From Meconema thalassinum (Eukaryota; Arthropoda; Insecta; Orthoptera; Tettigoniidae): a stretch of DNA of 64,000 bases. This document shows, one piece after another, positions 42,647 through 55,863 of this stretch (positions are counted from its first letter, which is position 1; each line of letters starts with the position of its first letter). The notes beneath the pieces are model-generated. The model had not been told where the DNA came from and did not search any database. It saw nothing but the letters and a program-made list of their open reading frames with translations. The translations under genes and the position numbers were made by a program. Location of the stretch: contig OX336389.2 of NCBI GenBank assembly GCA_946902985.2, forward strand, positions 131,599,572-131,663,571, read 5' to 3'.

Positions 42647-45600
42647 TGTGCCCGTTTAGACCGGAGTCCGCACGACCACATATGCATTTTACCAATAATC
42701 AGTCAGCACGAGAGTCAAAATATCCCGGAGCGCCAGATGGGTTAAAGCAAATCGCAAAAACGACATCAAATTTAAAAAATGCTTTACTGATTTTTGGCTC
42801 AATGCAACAATAAGGATAGAAGGAGATTTAATTGGGAGTAACACATCCTGTAAAATTATCTCAGTTTATTTTGAAGTTAAAATTGACTGCAAAAATGCTC
42901 AAAGTAGCATCACTCACGTGTGGCGATCCACACTCTTATTTACACAATATACAGAAATTTTCCAAACACATTTGACAATCTTTTTGGAAACACAAGTCCG
43001 ATTAATAGTCCTGTAGACTGTGTTCCAAAATTATTAATGATTAATTCCAGTTCAAAGTTAATTGTCTCTACTGGAAATATCGTAGTTCACTGTTTGAATT
43101 TTTACATAATATTAACACTCGTAGAATAAATGTTCATAGAATTTTTTAACTTTCACTTATTTTTCCAGTTTCAAAAAATATATATATTGTCGAAAAAATA
43201 TTATCATCATTGAAGCAACACAAATTATTTACACATATTAATAACATCTGAAAAGTATTTGACCTTGAGCATAGCATCGAAGAACTGTGCGAAGCACAAC
43301 AACAATTAATTGTTCTTCTGACATTAAACATTTCGAGAAGTGACTCGATTATGAACTTACAAGTTCCTAATAAAATATATGATTTCTGAATCATCAACTT
43401 GATCAATAAATGGTTGAACCATTCAACTATTCAATTTTCCACTTGGAATCATTATTATAAAAATATTTATATTCATGGCCATTTTTAGCAACTTTCACAA
43501 CTTGCAATTCTTCGACAGAATGCGGAAATTAGAATTGTAGTTTTATAATGAATTCATTTAGTTCATGGCACTAGGATTGAAAATATCCTTCAAATTATTC
43601 GTGGTTAAATAATTATTTTTAATTGGCAGTGGCCCATTCTATTATTTGTGTAAGAACACAATATTACAACAACAACGGCAAAGGTCTTCCTCTGAAGAAG
43701 AATCAACTACTATCATGACAAATCCGGGTTCTAGCAAAATCAAAGTCTAAATGGAATTCGTAAACAAGGTTGAAATAAGAACTGATGGTTTTACGAAATA
43801 ACCTTCGGGTCATCCATTCGACGAAATGTGTAGTTCCAATACTCCTACTATAAACCTGAGCCATCGAACCTGCTATTTGATTGATGCTCGAAAAAACCTC
43901 TTCATTCCTGCGACTTAAACATGCGCACCTGGGAATGGCATTTCAACTACTCCACACATAAATTATCTTCCCAAAATTTATACAATAAATCAAGCCTCTG
44001 CTTGTTATCAACACTGGAAGATTAATAAACTTACAAGTTTATTTTATTTTACCATTCAGTTCAACCCGTGAATTTACCATACTTATGAAAATCTTTATTT
44101 CACTTTCGAGTGTATTTACGTCATGATTTTATATAAATACAAAAATATCCTATTTGATACAAATATCATTTGCTTCCCGTTTCATGCCTCTCCGTGTTAT
44201 CTGAAAAATATACTTTACTCATTGCAAATATCAACTGTTCAACCAGAACTGAAATGTTGGTTGAATGCGGGCTTGCGCTAACCACTCTCCTTCGGAAAAT
44301 CTCCTGTTCCAGACTAGAAATGATTAAACTACTTCATAGGCTCTCTCTCAATACATATGATTATTAGAAAATATAATATCCAAGAATTATTTAGAAAAAT
44401 TATAAAAATTATTATTATTATTATTATTAGTGGATTATTATTATTATTATTATTATTTATATCATTTTAAATATATTTAATTATCATCTCATTCTGTGAG
44501 AATCCACATGTTCGAACCTTCGAATATGGAAAAAATATCCATTCCTCAACAAAAATAAATTATTAACTTTTACAGTTACATCGGCTGATTACCGTGATTT
44601 CCCAAAAATATGAAAAATTCAAATAAATGCTCGAAATGCTCGGTCATCGATCCTAAACTGTTCTGAGTGCTGAACATACTCAGAATAACTCTAACAAGTC
44701 TTGCGTAAATCATTGCAAGATTTAAATACGACGAAAAAAATGTGTTGGTCATCTGCAGAAAAAAAATAGTTTGTTCCAATTAGCTAGGCATAATATAATT
44801 CAAATGTGGCTTACATTTCTTGATGGTCTTGAAGTGTAGTAAACCTGGTCTGTACCAGATTTATCCATAGACATGCCCTATCGGACAAGCACGTATAATC
44901 CTTGTATCGGCCGCCATTGTAGACCCACAATTCGTCTAGTCAGACATAGTGGTAGTATCTTTTGACGTTTGAATAAACTGTGGTTCCATTTTAATATGGG
45001 CTTCTATCAAAGCCATAACAGTTTGTTTAAATAGGGTCAGATCTAAGTGATCTCTTCTTAGATATGTCAGTTGTAACATAACTCACGGTAATCTTATCAG
45101 TACAAGAAAAACACTGACAGTCTAAGCAATTAACGGCTGTTCTGAAGATCGTTCCCTGGGCATGGTTTATTATATCACCATCTACCATGCGCTAAGCAAC
45201 TTGTAGTTTCCCTTGCGTAGACTAATGAACGCCACCGTTATAGACTAGTCTTCAGTGTACTGACAGATCGAAGTGGTTAACTAGTTACAAAAAATGAAAA
45301 CTGACTGAAATGGATTTAAACATCCAAGTAGGCCTATTATGTTATTACTGGACTGTGACAAAATATTATTTTCTAGACAAAGTCTAGCATATGTCCTTGT
45401 AGAAATATAAATATTTCCACCAATGTCTGTAGAAAAATCAATCACCTCAGTGATTCTCCTCGCCGTAAACTTACTAAGTTCCACCTCGTAGCGCAGCACT
45501 TTTCGTGACTATCACGACTTGAAAAGAACTTCTGCGTAGATCCGGCAACCATGTGCCTTGGCTCAGCGTCGTAGCAACTTGCTAGGCAACTGCTTGTGTT

Positions 45601-45996
45601 AGAATGAGCTGAAGTTGCTTCGGCCAGCTGGCTTTTATTCAAAACTGTCAGGGTCACGCGTCATCACCTGATATCTAGAAATCCTCATATCTCTGGTATC
45701 CCTGGTCCGATTTACTTGATACTAATTGCATTCTCTTTCATTTGGCCGTGCCAGTAATCTGATCCCAGTCTCAAGTCTCTACTCCATGGTTAACTATTTA
45801 ATCAATAAATAGCCTCGACCTCTGCTATTACTCGCTACGTCACTTGACATCCAAGTATCGGTAAATTCCTTCCAATTCCTTCTCGAAGCAATGTAGCGCG
45901 ATATTCAAATATCTGAACTTTCAAAAGCGGCTACAGCCTTTCCCTTGATATCTAGGTGTCTGAATCTTGGACTACCCATTCCTAGAGTTGGGCACA
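42647..45996 (-). repeat. LTR2 (5' LTR of copy A and 3' LTR of copy B)
   Basis: Same length and ends as LTR1. It serves both neighbours, so the array has three LTRs rather than four. It agrees with LTR3 against LTR1 at the positions noted for LTR1, and with LTR1 against LTR3 at a few others (A at 44657 where LTR3 has C at 53849). Confidence 0.93.
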
Positions 45997-46010
45997 TCCA
46001 CCCCACACCT
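45997..46010 (-). promoter_or_regulatory. Polypurine tract of Gypsy copy B
   Basis: Same AGGTGTGGGGTGGA word on the minus strand, adjacent to LTR2, as in copy A. Confidence 0.8.
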
Positions 46011-46061
46011 AGCAAAAAATAAAAATTGAAAAATTTTTATTTTTCCTATCTACACATTAAA

Positions 46062-49000
46062 TCATCTGGTTCTTGAATAATATATCTTCAAATTCGACGC
46101 ATTATAAGTTCCCACGATGTTACCAGTTCGTGTATTGGCTACTTCATAGCTTCCATTATTGTTAACTCCCACAATACGATAGGGTCCAGCGTAAAGGCTT
46201 GCAAATTTCGAGTACAGTCGATTTTGCACGTCAGAGGGTGTAGGTCTTTTCACTAAAACAAGAGTTCCTACGCGCAAGGGTCTGCGAAAACGCTTTCCTC
46301 TCACTCTGCGCTCTCTCTTCTCAGCTTGACTCCTTAACTTGTCTAAAGCTAGAGTTTCCCTCATCTGACGACTTGGTTCAATCTCAGGTGGAATAGAGAT
46401 GATTCGATCCCATAATCTCGTTGGTTTAATTCCATGATGAAGCAACATAGGAATCTGTCCAGTACTCTCATGAATCGTAGAGTTGATGGATTCGGATGCT
46501 AAAGAAAGAACATCCATCCATTTCCAATGCTCATTTGGACAATAGAGGCGGCAAAATTTTGCTATTTCAGCCATCACGCGTTCCGCTGGATTGCTCTCTG
46601 GATGTCTAATAGAACAAAACAATTGTCTAATCCCAAGATTATTCATGATGGTTCGAAATTCCAAAGATGTAAATTGAGGTCCACGATCTGATAAAAGGAA
46701 TTCCGGTTTGCCTGCTTCCGGAATTACGCTATCTCTAATTCTCTTCGCACAATACTTTGCGTTTGCCTTCTGAATTGGATGTAACATGGTGTATTTGCTA
46801 AAAACATCCATGGTCACCAAAATATATCGGTTACCTCTTTTAGACTTTGGGAGAGGACCATATAAATCAGTCGCGAAGATTTCGCAATGCTTAGAAGGAA
46901 TAATAGGCCGTGGTAATTCTCTCAATAATCTAGAATTATGTTTACTCCTTTGGCATAAGTCGCATTCTCGAATAGTGTTTCGGACAGTTTGTCGCATTCG
47001 CTCCCACGAAAATTTCTCTTGAATCATGTTGACTGTCTTATCTACTCCAGCATGACCTGCGATTCTATGTGCCATCCAAATAATGGGTTTTTGCAATCGT
47101 GGAGGTATCACTACTCTCAGCTTCGTATGGTCGGGATCTGCAAACTTGTAGATTAAACCATCTAACATCATAAAATCTCTTGAAATTCTTTCAGTTTCCA
47201 CAAAATCATCATCATTTGGATCCATGTTTCCCTGTAGAAAACGAAAAATGTTCCTAAGACGTCGGTCTCTCCTCTGGGATAAATGCAACAACCTTAACCT
47301 TCTCAAGGTATCTTCATCCTCCTGCGTTAGGTTAACTTGAAAAACCTTAGATGTAGACTCCACTGCTCTACTCAATAAATCAGCTCCAACATTCAACTTT
47401 CCAGGAGTGTGTTCAATAACTAGGTTGAATTGCTGAATAAAAAGTGACCATCTAGTTATTCTATCACTGGCAAAGTTTGTTCTCAAGATAAACTCCAATA
47501 TGTGGTGATCAGTCCTCACAATGACTGAATGTCCAATTAACATTTTCTTCCACGACTCCAATGCGAATATTACAGCAAGTGCTTCTAACTCTGTGGTGTA
47601 ATAATTTCTCTCTGATGGACGAAGTTTCCTGCTAATGAACGCCAGGTAATGTCTCTTGTGGTCTTCATCTTCTTGAAGAAGAATAGCTCCAATCCCTACG
47701 GTGGATGCATCAGATTCTATGATTAAATTCTTGGTAAAGTCAGGATACTCCAATTTCACACTGTTTACCAATAACCTCTTGGCATCTTGAAATGACTGTT
47801 CACAATCTTTATCCCATTTCCATTTGTTTCCTTTCTTTAACAATTCCTGCAATGGCGCAACTGTCTTGGTGAAGTTTGGACAATGCCCTGCAAAGAATTG
47901 GCATGTCCCGAGAAAACTGCGGACATTCTTCACTCTAGTAGGTCTAGGGAAATTTGCAATTGCCTGTATCTTCGTCTCATTGGGACGGTATCCTTCTCCA
48001 TCCAAAATGTGACCCAAAAATTTTATTTCCTTTCGAAAGAAATGACATTTTCGAAGGTTTACTTTGAAGTTCGCTTTTCTCAAATCTGCGAATAACATTT
48101 GAAGATGTAACAAATGTTCCTCCTTAGTCTCTGATGCAATTAAGATATCATCAATATAACGAATTGCTATCTCTTTTACTTCAGGACTCAAATTTTGTTC
48201 CAGGGCTCTGATCAAAACGGATCCAGATGTTTTGACTCCAAATGGTAGACGGCGGAATACATATGTCTGCTGATCAAACATAAATCCTGTAAACTTCTTA
48301 GAATCTTCACTAAGCCTAATGTGATGGTAGGACGAAGTGAGATCAATATTAGAGAACCAGACCTTGCCTTGGAATTTCCTTAACAGTTCCCTAATGATTG
48401 GTGGTCTGTCATACTCTGGCAGTAATCTTGAATTCAAATTTCGCGCGTCTAAACATAGTCTCAGACTTCCATCTTGTTTAGACACTACTGCTAATGGATT
48501 GACATAAGATGTAGTGTACTTTTCAACCACATTGTTGCTTTCCATCTCCTTGATAAGCACTTTTACTCTTTCTCGATGCTTTTCTGCTACTGGATACAAT
48601 TTAGCATGAAAAGGTGCATCATCATTTACACGAATATGATATTCAAAATCTTTAATTTCACCAGGTTTAATATCAAAAATATCGTGATACTCTTCCAAAA
48701 TCTTCCCTAGCTCTGGGGACTCCTTCTCAGTGTAGACTTCTCTTCCTTCAGCTTCATGAAAAATCAGAGACCATTGAGCATCTCCCTCGATGTCTTCCTC
48801 TTCTTTTCCCTCGAAGTTAATCTCTTCGGTATTCTTGAATCTGATCGTCTCTGTCTTCATGTCTATCACTGCTTGATATTTCTGAATGAAATCTGCTCCC
48901 AATATCATGTCAAAAGCCATGTCCTTTATTACAACAAACACATGTCGGAAATCATGTCCTCCAATCGTAATACATAAGTATAATTGTGTTTTACACAGAG

Positions 49001-49193
49001 ATATTTTATTGGGTATTATTCCTTGGATCTTAATTCCTGATACTGGAATCTCCTCTAAATTCTCTTTGAGCTTCCACAGAATATAAAGCTTCTCACTCAC
49101 CAGACAAAGCATAGCCCCAGTATCGATCAAAGTATCGACAGGCATACCGAATACTTCGCATGATATGATTGGCATTCTAATTCTCGTACCCAT
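46062..49193 (-). pseudogene. Gypsy pol frame of broken copy B
   Basis: A 1,043-codon frame starting at an internal Met that corresponds to residue 728 of the intact copy A protein. It covers protease (LIDTGAM), reverse transcriptase (YIDD), RNase H and the complete HHCC-D,D,E integrase to the same C-terminus. It differs from copy A at only a few residues (for example K for N before CHFFRK, I for A after RTDHH, R for S in RRLRLLHL). With no upstream gag in frame it would not be made as Gag-Pol. The domains look undamaged, so it is dead by lost linkage rather than by catalytic loss. Confidence 0.9.
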
Positions 49194-49245
49194 TTCTTTC
49201 CGTTCGTCATTCTGTTGAATTAAGTCATCATCCTCTGCTTGCCAT

Positions 49246-51327
49246 TTAATAATTCGAAGTTTTTTTTTTCGTTACCATTCCCCCGGGATTGTTGTGTTCC
49301 CGATGGACCTGGTTCGTTGGCCTCTGCTCCAAAAACTGCAAGTTATCTTGGTGTCTTGCTTCCAAATTTTTCCTCGTCTCCTTGTTGAACTCTTCATTGG
49401 ACTGACGAGTACCTACATTCCCTCTGTTATTGTAGTTGTTTCTACCATAATATCTTCTTTCCTGGTACTTTCCTTGACTATCTCGTGGTCTTCTCCATCG
49501 AGTATTGTATCGATTACCACCATCCGGTCTCGCATAAGGCTTGTAACTGTATCTGTTACTGTATTGATTCCATCCTCCTTTATTTGGATCTTCCCTCGGC
49601 GTTTTCCCTTCTCGCTCCTCTCGAATCTCTCGAGGTGTTTGAGAATAACTATCAGCCATAACAGCGTACACAGCGTTGTTATTTTTTCCTCCCTTCTGAT
49701 GGAAGAATTGAGCGTTTGTATGATCCAGCTTCTGTAATACTTCATCAAATTGTTCCATATTATAGATATCAGCAGCGATCAAAGTCCTCTGGACGTCTGC
49801 TGGAAATTGACGTATCAATGCAGTAATCAATTCGTTATCTGGCATCGGCGGATCTAAATGTTGGAGTTTAGACAGCTGTCCAGAAAAGTACGTAGAGTAT
49901 CGAGTAGGTTGTGACGTCGAGAATCTCTTCGAATATAACTCTGCTCTAACTTGCTGTTGGGTTTCCGGGGACCAAAACTTTTTCAATAACCCACGAGAAA
50001 ACTCCTCAAAAGTGGTTAGAATGGATCTAAATGCCCTGAACCAAAGAAGTGCAGGACCTTCCAAAAACTTCCCTATCACTCGGATCTGTCTTTCTTTAGG
50101 GATCTTGGAATCTTTCAGGTAATCACCTGCTTCTCTCAAAAATTCCACGGGTGTCACAGAATCTCGCCCTGAAAAATTAGAAGGCTTATCTTCTATATTC
50201 TTAAATACAGTTATGGGGTTGGATTGAAATACTGTCCTGATCTCATCCTGTCTTTGACTATCCGTTTCTCTAGCTGCTCCTAGATTTATCTGTATCTGTT
50301 CCTTTCCCCTTACATTTGGCATTTTCAACAGATGATCAGACTGTTTCTCATCCTTGATTTGAGTTTTCATAGCCTCAAGTTCCTTCTGGTTTTCTTCTGC
50401 CATTTTCTTAATTGCTTCAGTTTCTTTACAATTCTCCTTAACATCAATGGATAGCTGGTTCATAACAGCCTCATGTCTTTTCAATGACCCTGTCATATCT
50501 GATATGTCCTTCTGAGTTGCTTGGATATCTTTGGAAATTACTTGAATATGGGATGACAAAGATTCCCTAATCTCCTTGATTCCTTCTTGGTTCTCCAGCT
50601 TGAGTGTATCTTTAATTTCATTGACAACTGTGGTTTTGATTTCAGTTTGTAACTCATTAATCACACCTTCTCTTATTTCTCCCATGACAAGTTCTTTGAA
50701 TTGTTCTGTCAACCGTTGAACAACTAGAATTCCCATCTCGTTACTCTCTTTCTTCACTCTGACTTCCAGGTTGACCATGTCTTCACCAACTTTCCTAAGA
50801 CCATGTTCTATCCTATCAGCTAAGCTTTGAGATCGAAGATCGGCATCGCGAAATTTATCGTCCATTAAACTTGCGTTAGTAGCTAATGAAGTTTCGAGCT
50901 CATGTGTTTTTTCGCATAATTTATTCATTTTACTCTCAAGTGTCATTTTCAAAATTTCAGAATTCTCTTTAAATTTACTTTCCATTGAATTAAATTTACT
51001 ATTTAAATTTTCTTTCAAGTTACCTTTTAACCTGCTTTCTAAAGAATCAGAATTTTCTTTAAGCTTATTTTCTAAAGAATCAGAATTTTCTTTAAGTTTA
51101 TTTTCTAAAGAATCAGAATTTTCTTTAAGTTTCTCATTTAAACTTTCTTTAAGTTTATTTTCTAACGAATCAGAATTTTCTTTAAGTTTACTTTCTAAAG
51201 AATCAGAATTTTCTTTAAGTTTCTTTTCTAAAGCCTCTGTATTTTCTTTCATAATGGCGGCTACACGCCGTCCAGCCTCTTTTGAACTCTCCTCCAAACT
51301 CCTCATCATCCTCATCATTTCTTCCAT
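49246..51327 (-). pseudogene. Gypsy gag frame of broken copy B
   Basis: A 693-codon frame matching copy A residues 1 to about 670 (coiled-coil hendecads, capsid-like region, basic tract), with a single visible substitution (R for S in SLKRHEAVMN). It then shifts frame at a one-base deletion (about 49319-49321, GTTGG where copy A has GTTGGG) and ends about 23 residues later. A 43 bp deletion and a T-run contraction (13 to 10) follow at about 49255-49270. The deletion joins AATTC to AATTC, so it looks like a microhomology or slippage event. Confidence 0.9.
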
Positions 51328-51838
51328 AATTTCAATTATTATTCAAAACTTAGGGGTATACAACAGTGGCAAACACAAGCTTATAACTAGAACAAGAAAT
51401 ATGAATAGCTAATTGGAACACTCTAATAAAATGAGATTTGTCCTAATGTCGACGTGATGGAAAAACAAAATTCTCTACTTTTACGAATTACATTTACCAC
51501 AATATCACAAGAAAAATATGCAAGTTCTCAAATATCCTCCACCTGGATTCTAATAATGTGTATGTCCAGTCATCGAACGTTTACTACTGAATTTACTTGA
51601 CGCCCTAATGGTTAAGCCATTATCAAAAATAATCAAACCCATTCTAATTATTAACCAAGTTAAATTTTATATTTTCACCACTAATTGGGTTTCCTACTAA
51701 TTTATTCATCCAAACCAGACATCTCTCAACTCCCAAAATATTTCTATAAAAATTATCACAATTTCAAATCGGCATGCGATTGACCATGTCTAAATCGGGA
51801 CCCACGTTCGAAGCTATTTCTCTCTCTATCTTATTTTA
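51328..51838 (-). other. Gypsy copy B 5' leader
   Basis: Same 511-base leader as copy A (42136-42646), between LTR3 and the gag start. Confidence 0.7.
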
Positions 51839-54800
51839 TGTGCCCGTTTAGACCGGAGTCCGCACGACCACATATGCATTTTACCAATAATCAGTCAGCA
51901 CGAGAGTCAAAATATCCCGGAGCGCCAGATGGGTTAAAGCAAATCGCAAAAACGACATCAAATTTAAAAAATGCTTTACTGATTTTTGGCTCAATGCAAC
52001 AATAAGGATAGAAGGAGATTTAATTGGGAGTAACACATCCTGTAAAATTATCTCAGTTTATTTTGAAGTTAAAATTGACTGCAAAAATGCTCAAAGTAGC
52101 ATCACTCACGTGTGGCGATCCACACTCTTATTTACACAATATACAGAAATTTTCCAAACACATTTGACAATCTTTTTGGAAACACAAGTCCGATTAATAG
52201 TCCTGTAGACTGTGTTCCAAAATTATTAATGATTAATTCCAGTTCAAAGTTAATTGTCTCTACTGGAAATATCGTAGTTCACTGTTTGAATTTTTACATA
52301 ATATTAACACTCGTAGAATAAATGTTCATAGAATTTTTTAACTTTCACTTATTTTTCCAGTTTCAAAAAATATATATATTGTCGAAAAAATATTATCATC
52401 ATTGAAGCAACACAAATTATTTACACATATTAATAACATCTGAAAAGTATTTGACCTTGAGCATAGCATCGAAGAACTGTGCGAAGCACAACAACAATTA
52501 ATTGTTCTTCTGACATTAAACATTTCGAGAAGTGACTCGATTATGAACTTACAAGTTCCTAATAAAATATATGATTTCTGAATCATCAACTTGATCAATA
52601 AATGGTTGAACCATTCAACTATTCAATTTTCCACTTGGAATCATTATTATAAAAATATTTATATTCATGGCCATTTTTAGCAACTTTCACAACTTGCAAT
52701 TCTTCGACAGAATGCGGAAATTAGAATTGTAGTTTTATAATGAATTCATTTAGTTCATGGCACTAGGATTGAAAATATCCTTCAAATTATTCGTGGTTAA
52801 ATAATTATTTTTAATTGGCAGTGGCCCATTCTATTATTTGTGTAAGAACACAATATTACAACAACAACGGCAAAGGTCTTCCTCTGAAGAAGAATCAACT
52901 ACTATCATGACAAATCCGGGTTCTAGCAAAATCAAAGTCTAAATGGAATTCGTAAACAAGGTTGAAATAAGAACTGATGGTTTTACGAAATAACCTTCGG
53001 GTCATCCATTCGACGAAATGTGTAGTTCCAATACTCCTACTATAAACCTGAGCCATCGAACCTGCTATTTGATTGATGCTCGAAAAAACCTCTTCATTCC
53101 TGCGACTTAAACATGCGCACCTGGGAATGGCATTTCAACTACTCCACACATAAATTATCTTCCCAAAATTTATACAATAAATCAAGCCTCTGCTTGTTAT
53201 CAACACTGGAAGATTAATAAACTTACAAGTTTATTTTATTTTACCATTCAGTTCAACCCGTGAATTTACCATACTTATGAAAATCTTTATTTCACTTTCG
53301 AGTGTATTTACGTCATGATTTTATATAAATACAAAAATATCCTATTTGATACAAATATCATTTGCTTCCCGTTTCATGCCTCTCCGTGTTATCTGAAAAA
53401 TATACTTTACTCATTGCAAATATCAACTGTTCAACCAGAACTGAAATGTTGGTTGAATGCGGGCTTGCGCTAACCACTCTCCTTCGGAAAATCTCCTGTT
53501 CCAGACTAGAAATGATTAAACTACTTCATAGGCTCTCTCTCAATACATATGATTATTAGAAAATATAATATCCAAGAATTATTTAGAAAAATTATAAAAA
53601 TTATTATTATTATTATTATTAGTGGATTATTATTATTATTATTATTATTTATATCATTTTAAATATATTTAATTATCATCTCATTCTGTGAGAATCCACA
53701 TGTTCGAACCTTCGAATATGGAAAAAATATCCATTCCTCAACAAAAATAAATTATTAACTTTTACAGTTACATCGGCTGATTACCGTGATTTCCCAAAAA
53801 TATGAAAAATTCAAATAAATGCTCGAAATGCTCGGTCATCGATCCTAACCTGTTCTGAGTGCTGAACATACTCAGAATAACTCTAACAAGTCTTGCGTAA
53901 ATCATTGCAAGATTTAAATACGACGAAAAAAATGTGTTGGTCATCTGCAGAAAAAAAATAGTTTGTTCCAATTAGCTAGGCATAATATAATTCAAATGTG
54001 GCTTACATTTCTTGATGGTCTTGAAGTGTAGTAAACCTGGTCTGTACCAGATTTATCCATAGACATGCCCTATCGGACAAGCACGTATAATCCTTGTATC
54101 GGCCGCCATTGTAGACCCACAATTCGTCTAGTCAGACATAGTGGTAGTATCTTTTGACGTTTGAATAAACTGTGGTTCCATTTTAATATGGGCTTCTATC
54201 AAAGCCATAACAGTTTGTTTAAATAGGGTCAGATCTAAGTGATCTCTTCTTAGATATGTCAATTGTAACATAACTCACGGTAATCTTATCAGTACAAGAA
54301 AAACACTGACAGTCTAAGCAATTAACGGCTGTTCTGAAGATCGTTCCCTGGGCATGGTTTATTATATCACCATCTACCATGCGCTAAGCAACTTGTAGTT
54401 TCCCTTGCGTAGACTAATGAACGCCACCGTTATAGACTAGTCTTCAGTGTACTGACAGATCGAAGTGGTTAACTAGTTACAAAAAATGAAAACTGACTGA
54501 AATGGATTTAAACATCCAAGTAGGCCTATTATGTTATTACTGGACTGTGACAAAATATTATTTTCTAGACAAAGTCTAGCATATGTCCTTGTAGAAATAT
54601 AAATATTTCCACCAATGTCTGTAGAAAAATCAATCACCTCAGTGATTCTCCTCGCCGTAAACTTACTAAGTTCCACCTCGTAGCGCAGCACTTTTCGTGA
54701 CTATCACGACTTGAAAAGAACTTCTGCGTAGATCCGGCAACCATGTGCCTTGGCTCAGCGTCGTAGCAACTTGCTAGGCAACTGCTTGTGTTAGAATGAG

Positions 54801-55188
54801 CTGAAGTTGCTTCGGCCAGCTGGCTTTTATTCAAAACTGTCAGGGTCACGCGTCATCACCTGATATCTAGAAATCCTCATATCTCTGGTATCCCTGGTCC
54901 GATTTACTTGATACTAATTGCATTCTCTTTCATTTGGCCGTGCCAGTAATCTGATCGCAGTCTCAAGTCTCTACTCCATGGTTAACTATTTAATCAATAA
55001 ATAGCCTCGACCTCTGCTATTACTCGCTACGTCACTTGACATCCAAGTATCGGTAAATTCCTTCCAATTCCTTCTCGAAGCAATGTAGCGCGATATTCAA
55101 ATATCTGAACTTTCAAAAGCGGCTACAGCCTTTCCCTTGATATCTAGGTGTCTGAATCTTGGAATACCCATTCCTAGAGTTGGGCACA
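51839..55188 (-). repeat. LTR3 (5' LTR of copy B)
   Basis: Ends TGTGCCC/GGGCACA. It has private changes relative to LTR1 and LTR2: C at 53849, A at 54260 region (GTCAATTG for GTCAGTTG), ATCGCAG for ATCCCAG near 54955, and A at 55164 (GGAATACCC for GGACTACCC). Outside it the sequence continues ATACTTGTGAACTAAG, unrelated to the internal region. Confidence 0.93.
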
Positions 55189-55480
55189 ATACTTGTGAAC
55201 TAAGTGCATGAATGAAAGTCATGAAAGAAAATATACTCATTGAATTATTGATATTACCACTTATATTCGGAGTTGTATTGCAAGAGGAAATTAAGTCATT
55301 TCCATCAACAACGATAAATCTAAATAATAATAGGCACTTATTTTTGCTGAGGGGGAAATGTGTCTTTCATGCATTGACCTACTAGCAAGAAGCCAGGAGA
55401 ATTTTTTAAGTTCATGGAATGTTGTGAAATCCTATATCATTTTTATACATAATGAAAATACATTATTTCAAGAGTTACTG
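55189..55480. other. Unassigned flank right of the Gypsy array
   Basis: No feature recognised. Confidence 0.3.
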
Positions 55481-55863
55481 TACTTCTGTGATTTTTTTAA
55501 AGACCGATCGATGTAGCTATGCATACAATTCAAGGCATTCCTCCCTCAAAGGGGGTGCTATTTGCAGCGGGTCTGTAAAAGAATACTTCGTAGAAAGCTT
55601 GTTTGTTACAAATTTGTAATTCGTATTTGAAACTTTGGAGATAATTTGTTTATAAAATCAATTGATATAGCTATGCATGAACCATTAAGTCCAACGATTG
55701 CACTTAGTTCCTATTAATTCATATGACACACATTTTGGAAATGGCTATCAGGTAACCCCGGAACTAAATTAGGCTATAAAAATCATCCATAGAAATAGGC
55801 CCAATGGGGGAGGGGGGAGGGGGGCAAGGAAGTCCCAATATTAATTTTAATTTACTTTTTCAA
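55481..55863 (+). repeat. Dispersed repeat hosting the Tc1/mariner insertion (left part)
   Basis: GATATAGCTATGCATGAACC and AAAAATCATCCATAGAAATA, followed by a G-rich run at 55806-55824. It continues after the insertion at 56742 (CTTCGTATGAAAGTTCTC). A second, uninterrupted copy lies at about 57195-57440, with AAAACCATCCATCCAAATAG and CCTTCGAAAGTTCTTTTATA. Confidence 0.5.

Larger units (their letters stand above)
33408..55188 (-). mobile_element. Ty3/Gypsy tandem array: LTR1 - internal A - LTR2 - internal B - LTR3
   Basis: Three near-identical 3,350 bp LTRs (33408-36757, 42647-45996, 51839-55188) alternate with two internal regions (36758-42646, 5,889 bp; 45997-51838, 5,842 bp), all in minus orientation. 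Each LTR is bounded by the inverted pair TGTGCCC...GGGCACA. Internal A encodes intact gag-pol; internal B is broken. The bases just outside the array (TTTTA on the left, ATACT on the right) do not form a target duplication. One simple insertion does not give this layout; LTR-LTR unequal recombination or a tandem duplication does. Confidence 0.92.

Noticed and set aside
33408..55188. Endogenous retrovirus with an envelope gene
   Set aside because: The distance from the pol stop to the polypurine tract is only ~50 bases and no env-like frame exists in either copy.
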